Assembly: GCF_014495845.1 (NCBI RefSeq)
Contig: NZ_CP061080.1
Location: 5,508,001-5,572,000 of the forward strand
Length of the DNA stretch: 64,000 nucleotides
Direction of reading: 5' to 3'
Origin: Aquibium microcysteis
GTDB taxonomy: Bacteria > Pseudomonadota > Alphaproteobacteria > Rhizobiales > Rhizobiaceae
The notes beneath the pieces were generated by a model. That model did not search any database. It had not been told where the DNA came from and was given only the letters and a program-made list of their open reading frames with translations. Of the stretch, positions 44,225 to 52,167 are shown one piece after another; the first letter of the stretch is position 1; each line of letters begins with the position of its first letter. Both the position numbers and the translations under genes were made by a program.

Positions 44225-44586
44225 GGCAGATCTCCTTCAATTCGCCGTTGTGCAGAAGCATCGACATTTGTTCGTCCGTCAGCGTTGCATACCCCCGCGC
44301 CAAGGTGCGAAAATCATCGAGTTCGATGTCTTCGATGTTCGCCCTGTCCTTCTTCGCGAACAGATAGGCGTAGATCCAGTGTCGACCCCCCTTCGCCAGA
44401 ACGATGCTCCGGTGCATGTTCCTGTTCAGGCGCTTCTTGTAGACCCCCCCCGCCGAGATCGTCGGCAAGCCCCCTGATCACGTCCGAAATCGCCTCGCAG
44501 AGTTCTGTGTCCTGGATCCGCGCCTTGCGTGCCGCTCTGGCGAACCAGGCGGTTTTGAACACACGCGATCGTCCGGCGGCGGCCAT
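44187..44586 (-). pseudogene. RelE/HigB-like toxin, out of frame at a G tract
   Basis: The first part (MAAAGRSRVFKTAWFARAAR... to DDLGGG) is in the reading frame that starts with ATG 44586, while the C-terminal part (VYKKRLNRNMHRSI to QERHR) is in the next frame. The switch lies in an eight-G run on this strand (C run at 44444-44451). Seven Gs would give a continuous protein of 132 residues, GGG-VYKKRLN, of the RelE/HigB fold. It may therefore be a real disruption, a phase-variable tract or a base-call error. The antitoxin gene overlaps its end by 38 nt. Confidence 0.7.
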
Positions 44587-44591
44587 GCTGA

Positions 44592-44621
44592 TAGATAGCA
44601 CTGGGTGCTATCCTGTTTCAA
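44592..44621 (-). promoter_or_regulatory. HigBA promoter with perfect palindromic operator
   Basis: TTGAAA (44621-44616) and TATCTA (44597-44592) with an 18-nt spacer form a promoter facing the toxin gene. Between them the palindrome GATAGCACTGGGTGCTATC (44594-44612) has two 8-nt perfect arms around TGG, covering the spacer and part of the -10. It is a natural autoregulatory operator for the antitoxin. The start point would be within a few bases of the toxin ATG. Confidence 0.7.
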
Positions 44622-44761
44622 GGTCGCGATCCCGATCGGAGGTCGGGCCGGCCGGGCGGATCCGTCGACCCCGGCGGGGACAAAGCGTTCCGGCCCGGCC
44701 GGCCGCCTTGACAGCGTGATGCCGTCGCTGTTGGCTCGCGGTCCTGCCAGGGGGTCAAGTC

Positions 44762-45919
44762 TTGCTTCGTCTCACCCATGTCGATCTCGCGCGCGGCCTC
44801 GCCGCCCTGGCGGTGATGCTCGTCCACTACCGCTGGCTGTTCGATCCGCCGCTGTGGAATCCCGCCTATGCCGACCGGCTGCCGCTCCATGGCCTGCTCT
44901 GGCCTTTCTACGATTACGGCGGTGCGGCCGTGCAGGCCTTCTGGGTCCTGTCGGGCGTGGTGTTCGCCGTCACCTACTGCCGCGCGAACGTGTCCTTCGG
45001 CCTGCGCGATTTCGCGGTGCGCCGCTTCTCCCGCCTCTACCCGCTGCACTTCGCCACGCTGCTGCTCGTCGCGGCCATCCAGGCGCTCAGCTTCGCCGTC
45101 TTCGGCGCACCGCAGGTCTACGGGAACAACGACGCCTATCACTTCGTCCTGCAGCTCTTCTTCGCCTCCAGCTGGGGCTTCCAGGTCGGCGATTCCTTCA
45201 ACGGCCCGATCTGGAGCGTCTCGGTCGAGATCATCGCCTATGCGATGTTCGCCGCCTATGTGCTCGTCGCCCCGCGCAGCATCGCGGCGGCACTGGCCAT
45301 CGCCTGCCTCGGCATCGTCTGCTGGCTGCTGTCGGACAACGTCATCGTCTACTGCTTCGGTCTGTTCTTCCTCGGCGTCGCCGCTTCGCTCGGCGTCACC
45401 TCCGTCGCCGGGCGCCTGTCGAAGCGGTCCATGCTGTCGCTCGGTCTCACCCTCCCGTCGTTCGGCGTCGCGATCGCGGCGGCCGTGGTGTGGGCCGGCC
45501 AGATCGACCGGCTTCCGACGGCGCTCACCCTCGTCTGCCTGCCGGTCGCCATCGCCGGGCTCGTCTGTCTGGATCACGCGCGGCCGCCGGTCCCGGCGTC
45601 GCTCGGCTGGATCGGCGCGATCACCTACGCCACCTATCTCACCCACATGCCCATCCTGATGGTGATGAAGATGGTCATCGCGGCGCTGGGCTGGCAGGAA
45701 TGGGTATCCCATCCCGCCACGCTGGCGCTGTTTCTCGGCACCGTGATCGCGGTCAGCATTCCGGTCTACCGCCGTTTCGAAGTGCCGGCGCAGCGCTGGC
45801 TGAGAGACAGGCTCCTGCCGGCGGCACCGGCCGCCATCTCCGCCCCCCGCCCTCCCGAAGAAGACGACCGGCTCCGCATCGCCGTCGTGCGGAAAGACGA
45901 TGACCTCAGACATGCCTGA
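44762..45919 (+). CDS. acyltransferase 3 (OafA/YrhL) family protein
   Basis: A 385-residue inner-membrane acyltransferase with about ten hydrophobic segments. The start LTHVDLARGLAALAVMLVHY includes the conserved R and H of the family; FWVLSGVVFAVTYCRANVSF and AVRRFSRLYPLHFATLL are characteristic loops. Members transfer acyl groups to polysaccharides or lipids at the periplasmic face; the substrate is not evident, since no O-antigen or exopolysaccharide gene lies next to it. The start is a TTG at 44762 with CAGGGGG upstream; no ATG is placed closer to the conserved beginning. Confidence 0.82.
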   Translation: MLRLTHVDLARGLAALAVMLVHYRWLFDPPLWNPAYADRLPLHGLLWPFYDYGGAAVQAFWVLSGVVFAVTYCRANVSFGLRDFAVRRFSRLYPLHFATLLLVAAIQALSFAVFGAPQVYGNNDAYHFVLQLFFASSWGFQVGDSFNGPIWSVSVEIIAYAMFAAYVLVAPRSIAAALAIACLGIVCWLLSDNVIVYCFGLFFLGVAASLGVTSVAGRLSKRSMLSLGLTLPSFGVAIAAAVVWAGQIDRLPTALTLVCLPVAIAGLVCLDHARPPVPASLGWIGAITYATYLTHMPILMVMKMVIAALGWQEWVSHPATLALFLGTVIAVSIPVYRRFEVPAQRWLRDRLLPAAPAAISAPRPPEEDDRLRIAVVRKDDDLRHA

Positions 45920-45991
45920 CCCCTCGGGTGCGCCCGCGACGCGTCCCGCCGCGCCGACGCGGATGCTTGCCGCGCCCGTCCGGAGCCGCCC

Positions 45992-47413
45992 ATGACCGCC
46001 ACTCTCCCGCCCGATCGCCTCGCCCGCTTCGCCGCCATCGTCGGCGAACGCCACGCGCTGACCGCTCCGGCCGACGTCGCCCCGCACGTCACCGAGCCGC
46101 GCGGCCTGTGGACCGGCCGCACCGGCCTCGTGCTGAAGCCGGGATCCGTCGACGAGGTCTCGAAAGTCCTCGCGCTCGCCAGCGAGACGCGCACGCCGGT
46201 CGTGCCGCAGGGCGGCAACACCGGCCTCGTCGGCGGCGGCACGCCCGACATGTCGGGCGGCCAGGTCGTCCTGTCGCTGTCGCGCCTCGACCGCATCCGC
46301 GAACTCGACGTCGCCTCGAACACCATCACCGTCGAGGCCGGCGTCGTTCTCCAGCGCATCCAGGAGGCGGCCGATGCCGCGGACCGGCTCTTCCCGCTCT
46401 CGCTCGCCTCGCAGGGCTCGGCCCAGATCGGCGGCAACCTCTCGTCCAATGCCGGCGGCACGGGCGTGCTCGCCTACGGCAATGCGCGCGAGCTCTGCCT
46501 CGGCGTCGAGGTGGTGCTGCCCACCGGCCAGGTCTTCGACGATCTGCGCAAGCTGAAGAAGGACAACACCGGCTACGACCTGAAGAACCTGTTCGTCGGC
46601 GCCGAGGGCACGCTCGGCGTCATCACCGCCGCCGTGCTGAAGCTGGTGCCGAAGCCCAGGGGCCGCGAGGTCGCCTGGGTCGGCCTCGCTTCGCCGGAGC
46701 GCGCGCTGGCGCTGTTTTCGCTGGCGCTCGACCGCGCCGGCTCCGGTCTCACCGCCTTCGAGCTCTGCGCGGCGATCTCGGTCGACTTCTCCGTCCGCCA
46801 CACCCCCGGCCTCACGCCGCCGCTGCGCGGTGACCACCCCTGGCTGGTGCTGATGGAAATCTCGTCCGGCCGCTCGGCGGACGATGCCCGCGCCCTGATC
46901 GAGGAGATCCTCGCCGAAGGCATCGGGGCCGGCCACGCCGACGATGCCGTCATCGCCCAGAACCTCGCCCAGGCGCACGCCTTCTGGGCGATCCGCGAGG
47001 CGATGTCCGACGCCCAGAAGCCGGAAGGCGCTTCCATCAAGCACGACATCTCGGTGCCGGTGGCGGCGATCCCCGCCTTCATCGAGAAGGCCGGCCGGGC
47101 CGTGCTTGCGGCAGCGCCCGGTGCCCGCCTCGTCACCTTCGGCCACATGGGCGACGGCAACCTGCACTACAACGTCTCGCAGCCGGCCGGCGGCGACAAG
47201 GCCGCCTTCCTCGCCCGCTACCGCGAGCTCAACGACATCGTCCACGCCGTCGTGCGCGAATTTTCCGGCTCCATCTCGGCCGAACACGGCATCGGCCGCA
47301 TGAAGCGCGACGAACTCCTCGCCACCCAGCCCCCCGTCGCCACAGACCTGATGCGCCGCATCAAGGCGAGCTTCGACCCGGCCGGCATCATGAACCCCGG
47401 CAAGGTCATCTGA
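45992..47413 (+). CDS. FAD-binding oxidoreductase, D-2-hydroxyacid dehydrogenase/GlcD-like
   Basis: A 473-residue flavoprotein of the vanillyl-alcohol oxidase fold. The FAD-binding domain has PQGGNTGLVGGGTPDMSGGQ and GGNLSSNAGGTGVLAYGNARE, and the C-terminal cap has the metal-binding HMGDGNLHYN and the conserved AEHGIGRMKRDEL. Family members oxidise D-2-hydroxyglutarate, D-lactate or glycolate, transferring electrons to a quinone or ETF. The substrate cannot be read. It is monocistronic. Confidence 0.92.
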   Translation: MTATLPPDRLARFAAIVGERHALTAPADVAPHVTEPRGLWTGRTGLVLKPGSVDEVSKVLALASETRTPVVPQGGNTGLVGGGTPDMSGGQVVLSLSRLDRIRELDVASNTITVEAGVVLQRIQEAADAADRLFPLSLASQGSAQIGGNLSSNAGGTGVLAYGNARELCLGVEVVLPTGQVFDDLRKLKKDNTGYDLKNLFVGAEGTLGVITAAVLKLVPKPRGREVAWVGLASPERALALFSLALDRAGSGLTAFELCAAISVDFSVRHTPGLTPPLRGDHPWLVLMEISSGRSADDARALIEEILAEGIGAGHADDAVIAQNLAQAHAFWAIREAMSDAQKPEGASIKHDISVPVAAIPAFIEKAGRAVLAAAPGARLVTFGHMGDGNLHYNVSQPAGGDKAAFLARYRELNDIVHAVVREFSGSISAEHGIGRMKRDELLATQPPVATDLMRRIKASFDPAGIMNPGKVI

Positions 47414-47431
47414 CGGGGGGCGCCCGGCGGC

Positions 47432-47710
47432 TCAAGGCCGATGCGCCTTCGCATAGGCCTTCAGCACGTTCTGCATCTTCGTCAGATGGCCCTTGCCGCC
47501 CGCCTGCTGCCGGAAGAACTCGAACACGTCCGGATCGAGCTTGAGATGGACCGAACGAGGCCTCTTTGGTTCCTCGATCGCCGCATGCGCCCAGAACTCC
47601 GCTCCCAGGCTCTCGCCTTCGGGCGCATCCGCATCGTGATGCAGTTCACCGGCCTCCTTCATCCGCCTTATGTCGGCGAGCGATGCCCGCCTGATATCCG
47701 GCTCGCTCAC
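47432..47710 (-). CDS. brnA: BrnA family antitoxin
   Basis: A 92-residue protein ending in the KLDPDVFEFFRQQAGGKGHLTKMQNVLKAYAKAH ribbon-helix-helix region typical of BrnA, which binds DNA and BrnT. A charged N terminus (MSEPDIRRASLADIRRMKEAG) precedes it. The GTG at 47710 has a full AAAGGAGG. It begins 65 nt inside the toxin gene, typical of coupled synthesis in this family, although the overlap is larger than usual. Confidence 0.9.
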   Translation of the reverse strand: MSEPDIRRASLADIRRMKEAGELHHDADAPEGESLGAEFWAHAAIEEPKRPRSVHLKLDPDVFEFFRQQAGGKGHLTKMQNVLKAYAKAHRP

Positions 47711-47948
47711 GGCGGCCTCCTTTCCATGCTGTGATCAGCCTCGTCGACCCATGTCGCTCGGTATGGACCACGACGAAACATTCGTTGTCGACCATGCCGA
47801 GCGATATCAGCCTCTCCTCGCCGTAGTCCTCGCGATCATCGCTCCGGGTCAGGACGGTGCCTTCGAAAATCAGGGCGGCATAGACGATGTCGACGCCACG
47901 CTGCTTGATGATCTGCTGGCGCTTGCGTTCGTCCCATTCGAAAACCAT
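47646..47948 (-). CDS. brnT: BrnT family ribonuclease toxin
   Basis: A 100-residue protein with the RelE-like BrnT fold: FEWDERKRQQIIKQRGVDI with the conserved D-E-x-K start, then the ITAWKGGRRERAGYQ block in place of ISARKA...RRERRDY. The C-terminal tail to 100 residues overlaps brnA. BrnT is a ribosome-independent RNase neutralised by BrnA, first described in Brucella. Its promoter at 48022-48050 holds a palindrome suitable for BrnA autoregulation. Confidence 0.9.
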   Translation of the reverse strand: MVFEWDERKRQQIIKQRGVDIVYAALIFEGTVLTRSDDREDYGEERLISLGMVDNECFVVVHTERHGSTRLITAWKGGRRERAGYQAGIARRHKADEGGR

Positions 47949-48021
47949 GGGAGGGGTTCCCTTTGGCTGACGGACGCTGCTCAGGCGACACCGTCGCCGA
48001 CCATCCTGAAACTGTGGCAAA

Positions 48022-48050
48022 AAGTACACGAAAAGTGTACACGAGTAAAG
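48022..48050 (-). promoter_or_regulatory. BrnTA promoter with palindromic operator
   Basis: On the minus strand TTTACT (48050-48045) and TACTTT (48027-48022) have a 17-nt spacer. GTACACGAAAAGTGTAC (48025-48041) is a perfect inverted repeat with 6-nt arms across a 5-nt spacer. The palindrome lies between the two hexamers and overlaps the -10, a plausible site for BrnA repression. The predicted 5' leader to brnT is about 67 nt. Confidence 0.6.
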
Positions 48051-48251
48051 CAGCACGTCGCACAGCGCCTGGCACACCTGCAATCCCACCCGTTCCGGTG
48101 GCATTCCGCTAACCATCGCCCGCGCTAGCAAAATTTAACCGAACTTCTAAGGCCGACGGTAAGCCCCTCCCGCTAGTCTGCAACCCATACGAGGCCGAGC
48201 AAATCGGCCCGCGAGGACCGCGAATTCGGCTCTCAGGGATTGCAGGAAGGC

Positions 48252-48812
48252 ATGATGATGAACTCGGTGACCAAGCCCGGCTGGGCCGGCCGCAACATGC
48301 GGCTCGACCCGTTCCGGTTGCCCCAGATGACGAGCTACGCATCGCGAGACGACCTCGGCGAGGTCACCGTGACGATCGACCGGCGCGGCGCCGTCATGCG
48401 CCGCGTCCTCGAACGGTCGGGACTGCCGGTGTCGCTGCTCCTGCCGGCGCGCACCTTCGACGGCATCGCCGCCCGCGCCATCGAGGACGGCCGCGGCAAC
48501 GTCACCGTCACGCTCGAACTCCACCACCGCGACCCGATGCTGTGCGTGCCGCTGCTCGTCGCCGACGATCTCGACGACGTGGCCGCCGACTGGCGCGCCT
48601 GGTCTGAGGTGCTCAAGCTGCCGATGCTGCTGATCGAGGCCGACGGTGTGGCCCGTTCGCTCGAATCCTCGCTGAGTTCGACGCGTCCGGTCGACCGGCG
48701 CAAGCGCGTCGGCTCGCAGCCGCGCCGGCCGCGCTTCCTCGCGCGCCGCCGCAAGGGCGATCTCGGCCTGCGCCTGGTGGTGAAGGGCGAGGAGATCATC
48801 GCCCGCAACTGA
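48252..48812 (+). CDS. DUF6101 family protein
   Basis: A 186-residue protein that matches DUF6101, a family largely restricted to Rhizobiales, through LPQMTSYASRDDLGEVTVTIDRRGAVMRR, SGLPVSLLLPAR and DPMLCVPLLVADDLDDVAADWRAW. The C-terminal 30 residues are very basic (RRKRVGSQPRRPRFLARRRKG). No function is known. The start at 48252 gives a MMMNSVTK N terminus with GGAAGG nearby. It converges on ubiA. Confidence 0.85.
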   Translation: MMMNSVTKPGWAGRNMRLDPFRLPQMTSYASRDDLGEVTVTIDRRGAVMRRVLERSGLPVSLLLPARTFDGIAARAIEDGRGNVTVTLELHHRDPMLCVPLLVADDLDDVAADWRAWSEVLKLPMLLIEADGVARSLESSLSSTRPVDRRKRVGSQPRRPRFLARRRKGDLGLRLVVKGEEIIARN

Positions 48813-48839
48813 CCTTGCCGTCGAAGCGCTCCCGCCCGC

Positions 48840-49823
48840 TCAGAACAGCGGGCTGACCGCCATCCACACGCCGCCGCCGACGAAGCCGAGGAAGATCAGC
48901 CAGCCAACCGTGTTGTTCGACTTGAACAGCGCCAGGCACTGGTCGGGGTCGTCGATGTCGAGCGCCTGAACCTGGCGCAGCATGTGCGCCCCGGCCGCCA
49001 GCAGGCCGGCCAGCGCCGGAAACGGCGCCATGGCGGAAGCGCAGGCCCCGCCCATCAGGATGAGCGCCCCGCCATAGAGCACGATCAGCGCCGGCTTGGT
49101 CCTGTCGCCGAACAGCCGCGCCGTCGAGCGCACGCCCACGATGGCGTCGTCCTCCTTGTCCTGGTGCGCATAGATCGTGTCGTAGCCGATCACCCACAGG
49201 ATCGAGCCGCCATAGAGGAACAGCGAGGCGGCGTCGACGTCGCCGAACACCGCCGCCCAGCCCATCAGCGCGCCCCAGGAGAAGGCGAGGCCGAGCCCCA
49301 GCTGCGGCCAGTTCGTGATGCGCTTCAGGAAGGGGTAGATCGCCACGATCGCCAGCGAGGCGATGCCGAGCAGGATGGCGAAGCTCTCGAACTGCAGGAG
49401 CACGGCCAGCCCCAGGAGTGACTGCAGCACGAGGAAGGCCCAGGCGCCGCGCCGCGTCACCTTGCCGGCGGGCAGCGGCCGCGAGCGCGTGCGTTCCACC
49501 TTCTCGTCGATGTCCTGGTCGACGATGTCGTTGAAGGTGCAGCCCGCGCCGCGCATGGCGAAGGCGCCGAGGAAGAACAACAGGAGATGCCACGGGTCGG
49601 GCAGCAGCGTCATCAGCGGCTCGCCCGGCCGCGCATAGGCGATCGCAGCCAGTGCCGCCGACCACCAGCACGGCCACAGCAAGAGCTGCCAGCCGATCGG
49701 CCGGTCCCAGCGGGCGAGCTGCGCATAGGGCCACAGCCATCGCGGCAGGGTGCGGTAGACCCAGTGCCCGGTCGGCGCGTCTGCGACCCGGCCCTGCGCG
49801 TCGCGGGATTGGATGCTGTCCAT
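48840..49823 (-). CDS. ubiA: 4-hydroxybenzoate polyprenyltransferase
   Basis: A 327-residue inner-membrane UbiA prenyltransferase that attaches the polyprenyl tail to 4-hydroxybenzoate in ubiquinone synthesis. The two aspartate motifs are NDIVDQDID (with KVERTRSRPLPAG) and YDTIYAHQDKEDD; about eight helices surround them. It acts downstream of the long-chain prenyl synthase at 26992. The ATG at 49823 is chosen over an upstream in-frame start because the polar N terminus begins there. Confidence 0.95.
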   Translation of the reverse strand: MDSIQSRDAQGRVADAPTGHWVYRTLPRWLWPYAQLARWDRPIGWQLLLWPCWWSAALAAIAYARPGEPLMTLLPDPWHLLLFFLGAFAMRGAGCTFNDIVDQDIDEKVERTRSRPLPAGKVTRRGAWAFLVLQSLLGLAVLLQFESFAILLGIASLAIVAIYPFLKRITNWPQLGLGLAFSWGALMGWAAVFGDVDAASLFLYGGSILWVIGYDTIYAHQDKEDDAIVGVRSTARLFGDRTKPALIVLYGGALILMGGACASAMAPFPALAGLLAAGAHMLRQVQALDIDDPDQCLALFKSNNTVGWLIFLGFVGGGVWMAVSPLF

Positions 49824-49942
49824 GGCGCAGTGAGTGGCAGGGCAGGGGGCGGGCGTCAAGGCGACCCGGCGCCATGCCGCAAGTCCTGGCCCGCCTTGCG
49901 CTTCAGCCGGCCGGAATCGTCGCAGCGGCGCCGCGCGATGAA

Positions 49943-49971
49943 TTGACGTAAACGTCAAAAATCACTAGCCA
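49943..49971 (+). promoter_or_regulatory. palindromic operator with promoter upstream of acyl-CoA dehydrogenase
   Basis: TTGACGTAAACGTCAA (49943-49958) is a perfect palindrome with 7-nt arms and an AA centre. Its left arm is also a -35 (TTGACG) with TAGCCA (49966-49971) 17 nt away, so bound protein would block transcription. It lies 145 bp upstream of the acyl-CoA dehydrogenase. ACGT-centred palindromes of this type are used by acyl-CoA-responsive MerR and TetR regulators of branched-chain and fatty acid catabolism. Confidence 0.6.
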
Positions 49972-50103
49972 TCGGCGCGAGGTTGCGGCAGCGTCCCGCC
50001 GCGCCCTATCGTTCACCGGACGGTCCGGCCCTCGGGGTCCGGGCGTCGCCAGCAAAACGGGCCGGCCCGTCGGGTCACGGCCGCATCCGGGAGGAACCGC
50101 CCC

Positions 50104-51873
50104 ATGTATCGTGCCCCCCTCGACGACATTTCCTTCGCGCTGAACGAGATCGCCGGCCTTTCCGCCGCGATCGACGCCGGCGTCTTCCCCGACCTCTCCG
50201 CCGACCTCGTCGACGCCATCCTCGCCGAGGCCGGCCGCTTCGCCGGCGAGGAGGTCGCGCCCGCGGGCAAGGTCGGCGACACGCAGGGCGCCGTCTGGGC
50301 CGACGCGGCCGTCACCACGCCGGCCGGCTGGGCGGACCTCTACACCCGCTGGCGCGAGGGCGGCTGGAACGCGCTGTCCGGACCGGCCGAGTTCGGCGGC
50401 CAGGGCCTGCCGCAGATGCTGGGCGTCGCCGCGCTCGAAATGTGGAACGCCGGTTCCATGGCCTTCGCGCTCGGGCCGACGCTCACCATGGGCGCCGTCG
50501 ACGCGCTGGAAAAGCACGCCAGCCACGAACTCCAGCAGCTCTATCTGCCGAAGCTCGTCTCCGGCGAGTGGATGGGCACCATGAACCTGACCGAGCCGCA
50601 GGCCGGCTCGGATCTCGCCGCCCTGCGCGCCCGCGCAGAGCCGGCCGGCGACGGCACCTACCGCATCTTCGGCCAGAAGATCTACATCACCTATGGCGAG
50701 CACGACTTCACCGACAACATCGTCCACCTCGTGCTTGCCCGCCTGCCCGACGCGCCGGCCGGCACGCGCGGCATCTCGCTCTTCCTGGTGCCGAAGTTCC
50801 TGCCGGACGCGGACGGCAATCCCGGCGCCCGCAACGACGTCTTCTGCGCCTCCATCGAGCACAAGCTCGGCATCCACGGCTCGCCCACCTGCACCATGAT
50901 CTACGGCGACGGGAAGTTCGGCGACGCGCCGGGCGCCATCGGCTGGCTGATCGGCGAGGAGAACAAGGGGCTGGCCTGCATGTTCACCATGATGAACAAC
51001 GCCCGCCTCGCCGTCGGCATGCAGGGCGTGGCCATCGCGGAGGCCGCCTGGCAGAAGGCGCACGCCTATGCCGTCGAGCGGCGCCAGGGCAGGGCCGAGG
51101 GCCATACGGGCGAGGGCATGGCGCCCATCGTCCTGCACCCCGACGTGCAGCGCAACCTGCTGACCATGAAGGCGCTGACGGCGGCGGCCCGCGCCATCGC
51201 CTATTCCTGCGCCCATGCCACCGACATGGGCCGCGCGACCTCGGGCGACGCGGCGCGCCACTGGCAGGACCGCGCCAACCTGCTCACGCCCGTCGCCAAG
51301 GCCTTCGCCACCGACATCGGCGTCGACGTCGCCTCGATCGGCGTCCAGGTCCATGGCGGCATGGGCTTCATCGAGGAGACGGGCGCGGCCGTCCTCTACC
51401 GCGACGCCCGCATCGCGCCGATCTACGAGGGCACCAACGGCATCCAGGCCATCGACCTCGTCACCCGCAAGCTGCCGCTGGCGGGCGGCGAACACGTGCA
51501 CGGCTTCATCGCCGAGCTGCGCGCCGACGCCGAGACCGTCCGCGCCTCCAACCTGCCGGCCTTCGGCCGCTCGGCCGGAAAGATCGCCGCCGCCATCGAC
51601 GACCTCGAGACCACCACCCGCTTCCTGCAGGACTGCCTCGCCTCCGGCCGCACGAAGGAAGCGCTCGCCGGCGCCACGCCCTACCTTCGCCTTTTCGCCC
51701 TCGCGGCGTCCGCCGCCATGCTCGGCCGCGGCGCCGTCGCCTCGCAGGACGCCAACCGCATCGCGCTCTGCCGCTTCCACGCCGAAAACCTCGTCGGCGA
51801 GACCGCGGCGCTGAAGGAGCGGGTGATGGAAGGGGCCGAAAGCCTGGCCGAGGCCGCGAAGGCGCTGGGGTGA
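50104..51873 (+). CDS. acyl-CoA dehydrogenase, large DmdC/FadE-like type
   Basis: A 589-residue flavoprotein, longer than the 380-residue short acyl-CoA dehydrogenases, with an N-terminal extension typical of the DmdC-like group (SFALNEIAGLSAAIDAGVFPDL). The core has MNLTEPQAGSDL (FAD/substrate loop), GIHGSPTC, a conserved GENKGLACMFTMMN, and YRDARIAPIYEGTNGIQAIDLVTRKL, where Glu in IYEGTNGIQ is the catalytic base. The substrate range may be medium-to-long acyl-CoA or methylmercaptopropionyl-CoA. A 130-bp leader with a palindrome suggests regulation. Confidence 0.93.
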   Translation: MYRAPLDDISFALNEIAGLSAAIDAGVFPDLSADLVDAILAEAGRFAGEEVAPAGKVGDTQGAVWADAAVTTPAGWADLYTRWREGGWNALSGPAEFGGQGLPQMLGVAALEMWNAGSMAFALGPTLTMGAVDALEKHASHELQQLYLPKLVSGEWMGTMNLTEPQAGSDLAALRARAEPAGDGTYRIFGQKIYITYGEHDFTDNIVHLVLARLPDAPAGTRGISLFLVPKFLPDADGNPGARNDVFCASIEHKLGIHGSPTCTMIYGDGKFGDAPGAIGWLIGEENKGLACMFTMMNNARLAVGMQGVAIAEAAWQKAHAYAVERRQGRAEGHTGEGMAPIVLHPDVQRNLLTMKALTAAARAIAYSCAHATDMGRATSGDAARHWQDRANLLTPVAKAFATDIGVDVASIGVQVHGGMGFIEETGAAVLYRDARIAPIYEGTNGIQAIDLVTRKLPLAGGEHVHGFIAELRADAETVRASNLPAFGRSAGKIAAAIDDLETTTRFLQDCLASGRTKEALAGATPYLRLFALAASAAMLGRGAVASQDANRIALCRFHAENLVGETAALKERVMEGAESLAEAAKALG

Positions 51874-51913
51874 GGATTGGGTAGCGATGCCGTTCTGCAC
51901 CGCCGCGCTCTAC

Positions 51914-52105
51914 GTCGCCCCCCTCTGCCCTACCGGGTAGGGCGAGCCACCGGTCTCGCCCGTCGCTCGGACCCTCCACGAGGGGGGAGATCGGCAGCCC
52001 CGGCGCTGCCGCGCTTCCTCCAACTTCGGCGGTTGGCGAGATCGGCGGAGCGCTTGATCTCCCCCTCGTGGGGGAGATGTCCGGCAGGACAGAGGGGGGC
52101 GCGAC
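51914..52105. repeat. 192-bp palindromic (MITE-like) element
   Basis: The ends are inverted repeats: GTCGCCCCCCTCTGCCCTAC at the left and TCCGGCAGGACAGAGGGGGG then CGCGAC at the right. Inside are CACGAGGGGGGAGATCGG and GATCTCCCCCTCGTGGGGGA, which are also mutually inverted. It carries no transposase and lies between the acyl-CoA dehydrogenase and the hydratase. Half-units of the same type are found inverted within glyS (40557-40750). Confidence 0.85.
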
Positions 52106-52167
52106 GGAGCGCAACCTGCCCGTAGCTGTCTGAATCATAGGCCGAACACGCACGGAGGACTCCCCCC

